Of a stretch of DNA of 64,000 bases, positions 47,978 through 59,452 are shown piece by piece; the stretch's first letter is position 1; each line of letters opens with the position of its first letter. The notes under the pieces were generated by a model. That model saw only the letters and a list, made by a program, of their open reading frames with translations. It ran no database searches and was not told the origin of the DNA. The DNA lies in NCBI RefSeq assembly GCF_050908995.1, contig NC_135133.1, positions 8,102,001-8,166,000 on the forward strand, read 5' to 3'. This DNA is from Andrena cerasifolii (lineage: Eukaryota > Arthropoda > Insecta > Hymenoptera > Andrenidae). The translations under genes were made by a program, and so were the position numbers.

Positions 47978-48159
47978 CAGCTTTGTTTCGTTATAAGTTC
48001 AACGCTCGGGGGTAGACCCGAACCTTTAACGAAAAGGTACGCTATTCGGCTCGTCTTTCTTCTTTCTCGCGCGCCCCCTCAACTACGAAATAAGTACCGA
48101 GGAATAGATATGTACTTATAACGAAACAGAGGACCCGAACTTATAACGGGGCAACACTG
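47978..48159. mobile_element. MITE whose right part seeded the 172-bp tandem array
   Basis: The left end CAGCTTTGTTTCGTTATAAG and the inverted right end CAGTGTTGCCCCGTTATAAG match at about 19 of 23 terminal positions. Flanking octamers agree only partly. The interior from 48058 onward, together with the right flank, recurs in the following tandem units, so the insertion predates the amplification. Confidence 0.5.
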
Positions 48160-48584
48160 TATTCGCTATGAACCGTGTACCATGAACTTCCATCGTTTCC
48201 TCATTAGTACAATCTTCTCGGAACACTCGAGTCTTCTTTCTCGCGCCCCCTCAACTACGAAATAAGTACCGAGGAATAGAAATGTACTTATAACGAAACA
48301 GAGGACCCGAACTTATAACGGGACAACACTGTATTCGCTATGAACCGTGTACCATGAACTTCCATCGTTTCCTCATTAGTACAATCTTCTCGGAACACTC
48401 GAGTCTTCTTTCTCGCGCCCCTTCAACTACGAAATAAGTACCGAGGAACAGAAATGTACTTATAACGAAACAGAGGACCCGAACTTATAACGGGACAACA
48501 CTGTATTCGCTATGAACCGTGTACCATGGACTTCCATCGTTTCCTCATTAGTACAATCTTCTCGGAACACTCGAGTCTTCTTTC
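48058..48584. repeat. Three-unit tandem array, 172-174 bp period
   Basis: Units start at 48058, 48232 and 48404, each with TCTTCTTTC, and the array closes with the same nonamer at 48576-48584. Spacings are 174, 172 and 172. Units 2 and 3 are nearly identical. Each unit holds the right part of a MITE plus about 85 bases of flank. The array ends about 200 bases before the PMEPA1-like exon, in the presumed upstream intron. Confidence 0.93.
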
Positions 48585-48781
48585 GCGTGATGAGAACACA
48601 AAAGTCCCAGCTCCCATCGTCCTCTAAGGCCCCCGGAGCAGCACCGTCCACGTTTAACTCGCGCGTAGCGGAAGCGTAGTTAAGGTCAGGAAGGAAGTCT
48701 GCTAAAGTAGATTGATCCACCTTGCAGCGAATGCCTCGGTGAAATGATTGCAACTAACCGGAGGCGTCTCTTTGCTCCCAG

Positions 48782-49069
48782 ATGCTGTCGGTGAGCCCAG
48801 GAATGGAGGTAGGCAGCGGCGGTCACGGCGGCCTCGGCAGTGGACTGGAGGGTGATCCAAGCGGTGGCGGTGTCGGTGGGGGTGGCGGCGAAGGAGCCAC
48901 CGACGGGATGCAGGAAGCGATGGTAGCCGCTGCCAGGGACCGGGCGATCCGCGCCGGAAGCGTCCGGCAGGACCTCGCCCTCGACCTGCCCCCGCGACTC
49001 CAGCTTCCGGACGGCGAGGAGCGCCCGTACGGAGCGCACACCGCCCTTCATCTCCGCGACCCCGAGCAG
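48782..49069 (+). CDS. Internal coding exon of a PMEPA1/LDLRAD4-family TGF-beta signalling inhibitor
   Basis: The exon is read in phase 0 as 96 codons and ends at CGAGCAG|GTGAGC, a good splice donor. The left edge is a pyrimidine-rich acceptor (tctctttgctcccag) directly before the ATG at 48782; a second AG at 48799-48800 is an alternative. The first half is a Gly-rich linker. The end contains DGEERPYG and HLRDPEQ, which match the cytoplasmic segment of vertebrate PMEPA1 and LDLRAD4, where a PPPY Nedd4-binding site sits inside the equivalent of DGEERPYG. Here the site reads E-R-P-Y, so this PPxY motif is lost. The vertebrate proteins sit in endosomal/Golgi membranes and hold back receptor-activated Smads. 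The 5' partner exon carrying the transmembrane helix was not found, so whether ATG 48782 is an initiator or an internal Met is open. It joins in frame to the exon at 52065. Confidence 0.82.
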
Positions 49070-52064
49070 GTGAGCCCCTTCTCATGGAATATTCAACGCT
49101 TCCGAATTATCTCGGCTTCCGCGAAAGCGCTGGCTCGCTGCACTTTCCTTTCTACCCCTTCTCTGACCCCTAGTCCTGATCATTTCGAACATAGAGCGAC
49201 GCGGGGGTAAGTTGCGCAGAGGATCGTTCTTGGATATTCGCAGGCTTCCACTTGTCTTGTTAGATTTCTATCAGCCATGAGATGGTAAAGTAGCGCTGAG
49301 AATACTCTATCCGCAAAGTGTTGGAGAGGTACTAAAGCACTCATGATTTACCTGCAGGAGGCTCAGAATTTTGGTCCTTTGAATTTGCTGTTTCGGCGGG
49401 GTGTGTTAGTTTCTGACTAAACGGAGAAAAGGGGAACCTCTGGCGGTGAGAGTCGAACCCACGATCTTCGGATTCACTGCGCGCTAAGATGTCTATGTTT
49501 CGCACTCTAATTAAGGGCTACACTCGCACCATAGATCGTTCCCAAACGACAAACTCCAACACCGCTTAAATGTGCATTTGTTCGCAGTGCACAGTGAAGT
49601 TGACAGTTGACTCTTCGCTTCTTCCTTTCAAAAGGAGCCATTTCTTCTCCGCCCCACCCTTGGTCGCCTGGGATGAAAGCCTCCCAAGCGATCAACGCGT
49701 TCATTAACATCCCCCACGAGTGCGATACCACTTCGCTAGGGTTACGAATCTCGCCAATCAGGCCCGTCAGTCGAATGCATACACTTGCCCAACCGCCGAT
49801 TAGGTGCGCGAGTAATAAGCGCGAGTTTTCGAACGGCACGCGGCGCTGGTGGGTAATAACGCGTGTAAAAACGGATAAATCCTCCACGCTTCGCGTACTC
49901 GGATGGAATCGTGCTACCTTGGCGCACTCCGGTCGGCTCCGCTCCAGCCTCAAGCGATTTGCAGGTGTTGAGCGTGAACCTCGCTGGTCGCGCGAGCTGC
50001 TCTCATTGCTCTAATCTCGCGGACGGTGGCCATTAATCATGCACGGTAATTAACTCTGTTGATTGCAATGTTTAGGTATTATTTATGAGCCGCGAATCGT
50101 ACGTCGACTGGCATAATGTCGATCGTCAAGCGCTTCCTTTTCGATGGGTTTTCAGAGGATCCTTGGGTGTTCCTTCGGGATCAGCCGGCTGGGTTTTTCC
50201 TCGACGGTAATTAATGTCGACCCAGAAGCTCCAATTGCGCCTCGGAATACCCCAAGACGCAATTAGCGATCTTGCCGCGCGCGTTACGCGTTCTTAAAAT
50301 ATTCCCGCTGAAAGAGCTTTTCTGGGGCTCGTTTAATCGCGTTTCCTCGACGGAAGTTGATTTCCCCAGGGGATAATTTGCGGCTGATGCTTGTTCAACA
50401 TCCCCTGGAACGCGGTGGCTTATTCACGCTCGCCCCGGTAGCTATTCTCTCTATGAGGAGTCGCGATACGTCCTCTTTCGCGAGGTTCCTTGATAGTTCT
50501 CCAGGTTACGTCTGCAGGTCTAGCAAATTATACAATAGCAGTTTAGAAAATGGAGCTGAAATTGCATAATTATAACTCCTTCTTCATAGACGTCTATTCT
50601 TATAAGAGCTACCACAATTAACTCGAATGATCCAAAACCTCAAGGTCCCCATATCTAATCAAACTTCATCCAATTTCTCGGTCAGCTTTGAGTAAGTACC
50701 TACATGCTCCAATTCACTTCTAACTATATCAGAATCTAGTAAATTGAAGTTTATCATTGCAAGGAGCGATCGGCAGACATCCACGGTATTTATTATTTTC
50801 GCCAGCGCGTGCTGGGAGATGGCGGCACGGTGGAAGCGCGAGACGCGGCCAGAGGAGGATCGTGTTCTACCCTCTCGAGGCTTCTGGATATCAGGCTGAA
50901 TCGAGCTGAACCACGCGCGCCCTCGAGACCCGCTTGAGGGTCACGGGTTAGAATTTCAGTAATCCTACGCCCCTACACGCGTGCGCCTATGCGCGTCGAG
51001 CCTCGCTGGACTCGCGGGGCCCTCGGGGTTGGTGCTTTCAATGCGCTACCGCTTCCTGGGCCACCGGCAAACGACCGAAAAAAATATTTATTTATTCACT
51101 TCCTTCGACGCCGCGCGGATATCCCCGGCCGCTCTGGTTGCTATTGCGCTCCGTCATTCGCGAGCGTCCGCGAATATTAAGCGGGAACCAGGGGTCACAG
51201 ACACCGCGTTCCGCTTCGTCGGCTCCTGGCGCAAGCGAGCGATTCGCCCCATCGATTCTTTACTTTCTTCGTGCAGGTATATATGCAGGTGCCTGCTTCT
51301 TAAAAGTTTAGTGTCGCAGAGCTTTCGGGGGAATATCTGGTATTTATGGAATTTTCAAAGATAGGGGCCAATTTCCTAATTGGGAATTTCCGAAGTAGGG
51401 TTTCTTAAACTAGGTTTCGGATGATACTTTATTTGGGAAATGGAAGATGAACATTGGTGAAAATCCTCGCTTCCCCGAATAAAGGGAGCATGGCGTGGTC
51501 GCGAGTGACGTTCAAGATAGACTTAACATTGAATGTGAGCTTTTGAAAAGCTTGATCTAACAAGGAACGATTCCGAACCCGGAAATTTAAAAAAATCTGA
51601 GACTTTGTGAATGCGTAGGGGATTCCCTCCTGATTACAACGCAATTTATGTTTGCTGCCCAAATTCACTCTAAGAGGGAGAAATTGACCCTTTAAATTTC
51701 GGCTATTTCCCGGTTTTATTTTGTAACTCGCAATCTAAAATCCTGAAGTAGTATTTGGACCCTTGATTCTTGAAAAAGATAACGATTTTATATAACGACA
51801 TGAGAATATAATTTAGCAGTTTATCACGAACCTATCCTGTATCCGCCACGCGAGGATTACCACGAAGTTCGAGTTCAGGTTCAGTTGAAGTACCCAATAT
51901 AAAGCAGCTAATATATTCCATTCAGACTATATACCCAGCCAGCCACTATATTCCCTCCAGACTATAGAACCACCGACCGCCCATTACCACCCGATTCAAC
52001 AACCATTACTACCCCCAGTTTGCCCATCTGGAGCATTTACTATACTCCACAATTGATTTTCCAG
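49070..52064 (+). other. Intron between the two PMEPA1-like exons
   Basis: This GT...AG intron of 2995 bases runs from gtgagc to ttttccag and joins codons in phase 0. Inside are a tRNA-like relic near 49.44 kb, a short direct duplication around 51.9 kb (two copies of a stretch containing CAGACTATA), and otherwise no recognisable coding or structural feature. Confidence 0.75.
49438..49505 (-). other. tRNA-like relic (B-box and T-arm only)
   Basis: On the minus strand GTGGG-TTCGACT-CTCAC forms a good T-arm with a B-box-like GGTTCGACTC, followed by an acceptor-like CGCCAGAG. The matching 5' acceptor strand, a paired anticodon stem and a clear D-arm are missing. It is a decayed tRNA or a piece of a tRNA-derived SINE. 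Confidence 0.3.
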
Positions 52065-52415
52065 GAGAGCGAGATCTACCAGAAGTGTGTTCGACCGCCG
52101 CCAAACAGGACGGTGTTCGACAGCGAGAGTCCGCCGCCCTACCGAAGCCAGTCGGCGCTGTTGGACGCGCCGGGGCGGATAGTCCGTTGTCACAGCGCGG
52201 GCAGCTCTCTGCTGAGGGTGTTCCGGAAGTTCCCGAGCCCCGGGAGCTCGACGCCCGCGGTGGTGGTGCCGCCGAGGAGGCCGACCCTGTCCAGTTATTC
52301 CGAGTCCAGTAGCAACCTGAGCAACCTGTCCAGCCTGACGGTGGTGCCCTGCGAGACCGACGAGAGCCAGCAGCCGCAGCACCACCACCACCACCACCAT
52401 CAGCAGCACGTCTGA
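52065..52415 (+). CDS. Terminal coding exon of the PMEPA1/LDLRAD4-family protein (Smad-interaction motif, PPPY, His tract, stop)
   Basis: The acceptor is attgattttccag|GAG and the exon reads 116 codons to TGA at 52413-52415, in phase 0 like the donor at 49069. About ten residues in comes RPPPNRTVFDSESPPPYR. PPNR followed by T-[VI]-FDS is the Smad-interaction motif shared by PMEPA1 and LDLRAD4. PPPY nine residues further is a PPxY motif for the WW domains of Nedd4-type ubiquitin ligases. In the vertebrate proteins the second PY site lies further downstream, so this placement differs. Then follow a basic segment (LLRVFRKF), a Pro/Ser-rich stretch, a Ser/Asn-rich stretch (SSYSESSSNLSNLSSL) and a C-terminal tract of seven His. 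No membrane segment is present, as expected for the cytoplasmic tail. Family assignment rests on recognised motifs in the right order across a conserved exon joint; orthology to a particular vertebrate paralogue cannot be decided. Confidence 0.87.
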   Translation, partial: ESEIYQKCVRPPPNRTVFDSESPPPYRSQSALLDAPGRIVRCHSAGSSLLRVFRKFPSPGSSTPAVVVPPRRPTLSSYSESSSNLSNLSSLTVVPCETDESQQPQHHHHHHHQQHV

Positions 52416-53656
52416 TCCGAGGCGCGACCGAGATGGAGAGCACTCGAGGCCACGGGTCGCTTCTTGTTCCTCGAGGTCGACGGACGCCCGAGGATCGCGT
52501 GGAGACGGCGACGGGCCAGCGCTCGGCGACAGAGGAGGGCGGTTGGCGGCTCGGCGGACGCGGAGAAGATGAAGGACGACGCTGGCGCCGAGATCGTCGT
52601 CGTTGTGCTGCCCTCGAGAATCCTCGAGCCGTCGAGGATCCCTCAAGACTGACTCGCAGGAGAAACTTCGCACGGGTTGGTTCTCGGGCCTGGGCCGGTG
52701 CCTCGTCGCGGCGGGGCGGATCGGGCCGCGTGCGCGCCCCCGCCTTCGATCCCCGCTCACGGCGTGCAAGAGGACAAAGGAAGCTCGGGGAGCGATCCAC
52801 CTCTGTGTCGTGGATGGTCCTCCAGCGTATTATTTTCTTCTTTTTTTTGGAAGAGGAACGTCCTCTCGCGGTCGACGGAGGGAGAGAAGAGGAGATCGAG
52901 CTGCAGGCTCGTCGTGGGTCGGTCCACCGTGGTCGATGTCTCGCCACCGAACGGCAATCCTAAGAGGCCAATCTCTATAGCCTAGATCTCAGACGATTCC
53001 AAAGCACTAGACGAGACCTAGTTAGCTCGTAACGTAGGGAGGTGTCGAACCATGATGAGCCGCGAATGGCGAGGGTGGGAGACAGAGACGCGAGCGTCGC
53101 GACGGTGACGAGGAGGGCCTACAAGACGAACCGACGACTGGCACGCGACGATCTTGCTGCAGCTCGATCCGGGGAGGACGACGTTGGATACAACTTTGCA
53201 ATCGGGTTCCCAGCCTTTGGAGGAGAGGGACAGTGACGGGGCCCGACCGTGCCCTCCGACGCGGGCCCTGCGCCGCCGGGGCGGCCTGTCGTCAAGCAGA
53301 TCGTGGAAGTTTGTTCTCTGTGACAAAAGACTTAGTAAATTATTTATTGGCGATACTCGCGGCTGGCGCCTGCAACTCTGTCGAGGCGGGCGGCTGGGGG
53401 CGGCCGCGAGGCAAACGGGAGAGGGAGAGCCTGAGAGATGATTACGCGGCTGAGATAGCTGGGGATGAGTGGTGAGTGCGCGCGAGAATGACTGTGTGCG
53501 TGAGTGTGAGGGAAGCGTAGAGCCAGCACCGGGGATGGAAACGAGGGAGGATTAAGGGGGAAAGTAAATGGCGATTTGATGGGAGAGAAAGTGGGATTTC
53601 GCGAATGCCTGTGCGAGAGATAGAGTGCAAAGGGCAGAGAGAGAGAGAGAGAGAGG

Positions 53657-53691
<35 letters not shown>

Positions 53692-53800
53692 TGTGTGAGA
53701 GAGAGAGAGAGAGAATCAGAGAGGAAAAGTAGTGCCAAGAGCCGTAAAAGAAACTCTGTAAATATTAGGTTAGGTAGTTCAATATCAATATAATTATTAT
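52416..53800 (+). other. Probable 3'UTR of the PMEPA1-like gene (end not determined)
   Basis: GC-rich, then purine-rich sequence follows the stop codon without any further supported coding exon. It contains the (GA)n tract listed separately. No convincing AATAAA with a downstream GT-rich element was identified here, so the cleavage site may lie further on. Purine-rich, microsatellite-studded sequence continues after the 5S-like gene, from 55.2 to about 59.1 kb. Frames on both strands here are shadows of base composition. Confidence 0.4.
53636..53716. repeat. (GA)n tract
   Basis: About 80 bases of GAGA repeats with GGGA interruptions and one TGTGTGTG insert, in the presumed 3'UTR of the PMEPA1-like gene. 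Confidence 0.95.
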
Positions 53801-54669
53801 GACTAAAAATGATATGCTATATACTGATTAAAAAGTAATACCTTACACCACGCATAAACACAAGCTGACGGGCCGCGCGAAACTGCCGTGGGACGTACGC
53901 GCACGCGCGCGCGTCGAGGGGCCTGAACGATCGCCGACGATCGACCGATCGATCTCCCCGTTGGCTGTGAAACGAGGTCGTCTCTCGTTCGCAGTTCGCC
54001 GGCTACCCTTGGACAGATCGAAACTGGGCCTTCCGAACTGTTTCGCGAGTGAGGGGAATCAGCATTCACGTTTTAGTGATTGGCAGATCAGTGGAGGGGG
54101 TTTCGGAAGGCTTTCGGGGTGGGCACGAGTACGCGCGGGGAGATCGATCGGTCGGGGGATGTCGCGCGTCCCGACGCGTTTCGAACGGCTCGCAGGATGT
54201 CTGATATAACGCTACTTTATTATTATTCAGATAGATAAGGCTTCAGTTTTTGACGAAATAGGACGAGATCTGCCTTGACGACGAACCGAGCGTCGACGAT
54301 CCGCTTCAACTGCCCGCTGGTATCCCCTTCCGCGCAAGCATTCTGCGACGAGAAATTCTTTCGTCCAGGGTTGCTACGAGGATCTCCCATTTGTCGGAAT
54401 ATTAACATATCTTAGCGAGAATTTGTGTCCCGGGAGGAAAATTTCGTTAGGCGAATTTGAATTTAAAGCGTAGCGAATGAGTTTAGGGATTAAGCCTAGG
54501 ATATTAATCAATTTAAATGATTTCAAACTAGAACTTTGGAGTCGCTAGATCGTTTTGTTTTTTTTTTAAATCGTAGACCTTAATGGAAAAAATAAGAGTC
54601 TTCGTTAAATTTCCAAGAGTTTATCTGAGATGGTAGCTTCCTGGCTAATGGTCATTAGTGATTAATTCC

Positions 54670-54794
54670 GCCAACGGCTTTCACCACGCTGATAGCACCG
54701 GTTCTCGTTAGATCACCGAAGTTAAACGGCGTTGGGCACGGTTACTGCCTGGATGGGTGACCATCTGGGAAACTCCCCACCGTGTGCTGTTGGC
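54670..54794 (+). rRNA. 5S rRNA-like gene, diverged (possible pseudogene)
   Basis: The 125-base segment begins GCCAACGGC and ends GCTGTTGGC, which pair as helix I with one wobble. In between it keeps the 5S landmarks ACCACGCTGA, GGTTCTCGT, GATCACCGAAGTTAA, GGCGTTGGGC (internal promoter A-box region) and GATGGGTGACC...TGGGAA (C-box region). It is about five bases longer than usual because of extra bases (around ACTCCC) near the 3' side. No run of four or more T follows within 40 bases, so a normal RNA polymerase III terminator is missing. It could be a dispersed variant, a pseudogene or the head of a 5S-derived SINE. Confidence 0.6.
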
Positions 54795-55653
54795 GAATTC
54801 AATGCTAACGATGATCATTAGCAGTAGTAATTTCGAGTTGAATAAAATTTAGGGAACATCAGGAGAGGGGGTAATAAATAAAATATACGATGTCTGATAG
54901 GTGTTGACAAGCTTTTCTTAGACCGGGCTGTGCTCCATTAGCATTATCCAAGATCAATACCATTACTTCGAAGTCCACCACTCGATATATTAATTAATAG
55001 ACTTCACTGAACGCTTGAATAAAAAATTCGGTAGAGTTCCTGTAGCAATCCAATGAAAGAATAACGTCTGACAGTAACGTTCCATAAAAAGACCTGCATT
55101 TCACTTTGTCTCTCACTATATGCACCAGTTTGCACGTTTCAACGTACATCCATTGAGTACCCCCAACGATTGACCGCAACTTTGAAACACAGACGCGGTA
55201 GAAGTGGGCGGGCGTCGATCTCGGTTCTCGACCTCTGGACAGAACGAAAAACTACTGAAGTATCTCATGAGAAGTCACCAATTATTGTAATCCTTAAAAC
55301 TGTAAGACGAAGGGGTAAAATTTGCAGAGAAATTACCGTCGCGGTACCGTCTCTCCGACGCGTGTAACGCATGTGAAACGCGAGGCGAACGAGGAGTCGA
55401 GAAGAAACGGATTTGAAACCCTAAATTCGACGAACTCTATTACCAAAAAGAAAAAGAGAAAAAGAAGAGGAGGAAAGGAATCAGTCATTCTCGTCATAAA
55501 ATGTCCACGAGATTACGTCGACGTCTCGAAGTCTTCCCTTTGCCCTCGTTATTTGCGGGCGCGCGACGCGCACTGTGAGAGCCTACCGCTGAAACCCACG
55601 ATTTGGCGTCGATTAACGCGTAAAAAAACGAACCAATGCCGATGAAAGCGTAC

Positions 55654-55718
55654 GTATATATACATATACATACATACACAACGACACACACACACACACA
55701 CACATATATGTATATGTA
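55654..55718. repeat. (TA/CA)n tract
   Basis: TATATACATATACATACATACAC is the general pattern, passing into an uninterrupted (CA)n run and then ATATGTATATG. Confidence 0.9.
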
Positions 55719-55981
55719 CTAAAAAAAAGTCACAGGATCTTTTTCGAGAAATGTCCGGGCACAGTTCTGCATACACACGACACTCGACACGGAATCGATC
55801 CGTTTTTCCTCTCCATCTTTAACAAAAAAAAAATGTGTTCACGCGCATGCAATATTAGGTGATGAAGATTTTAATATCGTATTCGTCTCTGTGTAAAGAA
55901 GGGGGAAGAAAAAAGTAGGACGAGGGGAACGAACAATTAGGCGTGACTAACGCGAAATACACGGTCCGTCGCGATCGAACG

Positions 55982-56022
55982 AGAAAGAGGGAGAGAGAGC
56001 GAGAGAGAGAGAGAGAGAAAGA
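55982..56022. repeat. Short (GA)n tract
   Basis: About 40 bases of GAGAGA in a purine-rich region downstream of the PMEPA1-like gene. Confidence 0.9.
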
Positions 56023-58973
56023 GAATTAATCGATGAAAGAACGCGAGAGCAAGCTGAGAGACTGTTGTGCGTGGTTGGGAGTGAGCGTGTGTGAGTGTTA
56101 CGAAAAAAATGCGAATGCTGCGGCTAAATCCAATGGGTCTTGTGCAAGCCTCGGTTAAATTAAAAAAAGAAAAAAATGGAAGAAAAAACCTGTCGTCACG
56201 CTTAGATCGAATTTTTAATCGGCGACGAGGGTCTAGGAGCGCGAACGTGTGTTAAGTTTAATTAGGCGAGAAAATGAACAAAAAGGAGGAAATTTTCTGT
56301 CGAAGCTCGGACGCGCAGATCGGAGTTACGGGCTGCTCGAGCTCTCGAACGAGCCGGCGCGAGCGAGGGGATCATTGTGGCCTTTCGAAGGGAAAATTGC
56401 GAGCGATCAGGCTGGGCACGAGACGATCGGCTGTTTCGCCAGGTTCCAGTAGCTCCAATTGTTCGCGATTTCGAAGCGTGTTTTCGATCAGTCCCTCGGT
56501 ACGCTGGCGCTCGAGACGGCGCTCGGGTCGAGGCGTCGTCGCGCTCGAATGTTATCGTTGCGAGGAACCGCCGATCTACGTGGCGTCTCGATCACACTTT
56601 ACTGTATATATCCAGGCGGCAGCCAGCTTGGAATGTTAGACCTGGGGAGGTTGAATCTTGCTTTCGCGGGGGATGGATAGATCAGTTGATGGCTCGTTGA
56701 AGTCGAGCTGCTCTGTGCAAAGTCAGTGCTCAGCTGGGCGGCCATCCGATGCTGGACCATCCAACACAGCAGCTCTATGCGGTTTCATCTTTATCTAGGC
56801 ACCATATTGTGTTTTATCTATGCGAAAGTTGTTAAGTTTCGGGGCCTGTGTTGGACGGTTCTGCTCTAAGGACTGTTTCAAACGAGACACTCGATCGTCC
56901 AAGAAGAAGAGTAGATTTCGACGGCGTTAAAGTGGAGGCATGCAAAGTTTCTGACGACTTCTTATCTTGTTCCATGCAAGGCTTTCTTGTCTATGCGTCG
57001 AGACGAGGGTCTTGCCATTATTCGGGCATATTTTTAACAATACTGGGTGCCCACATTTAATACTTCGCACCCAGTGAAACAGAAGCTTGCGTGCTACCAC
57101 TCTGCAGAAGCAGATGAAAGTGGAACGTCCCCTGAGAGTGTTCTCGTTTGAGAGTTCTAACAGTGCTGTTGTGCCGTTAGCAAATTGGTGGCTCGGAGCC
57201 GTAGCACTGTAAACCCCCAGCTAATGATGCAGAGTGTTTATAATCGATGAAACTCGGGGAGAAGGAAACGCACTGCTTCAACGACGTAGCCAAGAGATTC
57301 TGCCTCTGCCTAGGCTGAGCTTCCAAAGAACGCTAGTCCGAGCGCCAGGGTGAACGAGCGCCCGTCTGTCTTGTCCTCGCCGATCGTGCGTCTTCTCGGA
57401 AGCGTTGTGCCCAGGTTGGTCATCCTAGCGATGTCGATAAACGTATAAGTCTGAGCCCAAGTGGAATAGTTAGTTCGATGTTTGGCGATCGGATCCTTTG
57501 GTCAACCTGGCCGCTTCCGGTCCATCTAGTCATGCTGAGCCGTGCGTCCCCTCTGGCGGATGAAATCGAATCGGTTGTTTTAATGAATTTTCGCGATCCT
57601 CTAGACGTGATCATTGTGATTCTCACGAGGTGTTCCAGAGAAATTGCGTAATCGAAATGGGATCCGGGGCTTCCCGTCGAAGCTTGTAATTAGCAAACGT
57701 GTGGTCGTCGATAAGATTGGTGTCTCTAGTCCACCACGGCGGTAGGATCCATCCGACATGGCCTCCCGTTGCTCGATCGTCCTTAGCCAATCGCGGAGCA
57801 GCGCGAGCGCCATCCGATGTCCTCGATCCTGTTCGCCGCGGAGCGTAAATCATTTTCTTTCCCTTCTCTTTTCTCTGTCCCTACTTTTTCTCTGTTCTCT
57901 TTCGTTTTGCGTTTCGGTAGGTAATCGGAAATGGCAGGTCGTGGCGGGGGACGGAGACGAGATCAATGCACAGACCCGCAGACTGAGAGAAGTGGATGGC
58001 ATAATCTGAGAATCAAAATTATCGACCGTCTCGTGGGGCTACTCGGGGACGCCAGTGTCTTACGAGCGTTTCTTTTGGTACGCGCGCTTTTTTTTTTTTT
58101 TTTTTTCTCTCTCTCGAAAAGGCGAAGGGGGGGACAGGCAGTACCAAAAGAATGAAAAGATGCTCGAGAGCGTGTGTGCGTGTGCGGATGATGATGGGCG
58201 AGTGAATACGCGTGAGACTGAATGGGACAAAAGAGAGACGAGCGAAGGGAAGGGCGAATCGCTAGCCAACGCGTGTCATTCGGGTCGAATAATCATCGTT
58301 TCGTTGCCGTCGTCATGTACGAGCACGGAGAGTGAAGAAAGAAAACGGGAGAAATTGGTGAAACTCTTTTCAAGATAATCGATCGATGTTGTAGGAACAG
58401 TGTCATTTAAAGTAGTAGGTCGCTTCTCTAACAAAAAAGGATAAAAAAAAAAAAAGAAAAAAGAAAAGTCATCTCGGGAAGGAATATAAAGAAAAACGGT
58501 TTCACGCGATTCAAAAGTCGCGCCAGCCGCGCGGGGGCGCTCGAAGCGCCGCGAGATTTGAGAAGGGCGCGCAAAGGGGTGGGAGCATCTCGGACGCGTT
58601 CCTCCTTCTCGGTCTTTTCTTCATCTTCTCCTCGGCTTTTCTTCTTTTCTTCGTTTCGAAACTGCGAGAAAGATCTACGAGCTCTTCGAGCGTGCCACGA
58701 ATAACGCGGAGAAATTAAATGGTTTTTTATACAGTAGCATTGTACCACATAGGAATGAAAACTAAAAAAAAAAAAAATGATGATGTTCGTTGTTCACTGC
58801 TCTGGCTTGTTAGAAACAGCAAAAACAATAATAACTCGGGCCTCTCGGAGGCTGTTCGGACCAGGAGAGGCGCGATAAAGTAAAAAGAAAGAGAACGGAA
58901 AAGAAGACTGTTGACCAATAATAAACGAGCGTAATTCACTCGAAAGAACTTGCTCCGGACAGTCCCCTTCGTG

Positions 58974-58990
58974 CCCCCCCCCCCCCCCCG
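58974..58990. repeat. Poly-C run
   Basis: A run of about 16 C, followed by GGTATG. Likely length-unstable. Confidence 0.9.
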
Positions 58991-59452
58991 GTATGAATCG
59001 GCAACATTTCGACATTGCAAGATTATTGGTGTACTTATCACGCAGTTTTCTACAAAATAAAGAAAACGATTTTGAAGAAAAAAAAAATGGAGAACAACCG
59101 GTCCACGGTGTCGTGTTTTTATTGCAATCACCCATCGCCTGACGTAGCAACTGCATCAGTCGAATTGAACCAAAAATCACGGTAAGATATCTTTAAAAAT
59201 CACAAATATACTTTTGCATAGTTCTGCAAGGATGAAGTTTCCTTTATCCTCGTAAGACTATTAATATAGATCTCTTGCGGTTACAAAACGAAGCACCTGA
59301 GATGCGCATTGCCTTATCTGTAATTAACGACTGATAAGCTGAAATATTAATTCACAGTGCGACTATAATTACTCTGAAAGAGTGTCTCATTTATTTTTAT
59401 AGTAAGAAGTTTCATTTATTTTTTGGGAGCATGCGCTGCTGTATGTTATACA

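Larger units (their letters stand above)
53801..59452. other. Downstream tract around the 5S-like gene
   Basis: A purine-rich + strand with GA and CA tracts and A-runs dominates from 55.4 to 59.1 kb and may include further 3'UTR of the PMEPA1-like gene. AATAAA occurs at several places (for example near 54.84, 54.87 and 59.05 kb) but none can be chosen. A 9-bp stem ACTGGGTGC/GCACCCAGT lies at 57042-57075. No coding exon is supported. Confidence 0.5.

Noticed and set aside
52009..52947. 312- and 257-codon minus-strand frames opposite the PMEPA1-like terminal exon
   Set aside because: They are antisense shadows of the GC-rich coding exon and its 3' sequence; the + strand reading has family motifs and splice sites.
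53764..53774. TTAGGTTAGG, the insect telomere repeat
   Set aside because: Only two units, expected by chance.
57042..57075. Hairpin ACTGGGTGC/GCACCCAGT as a microRNA precursor
   Set aside because: Only a 9-bp stem with an unpaired 16-base loop, too short for a precursor.
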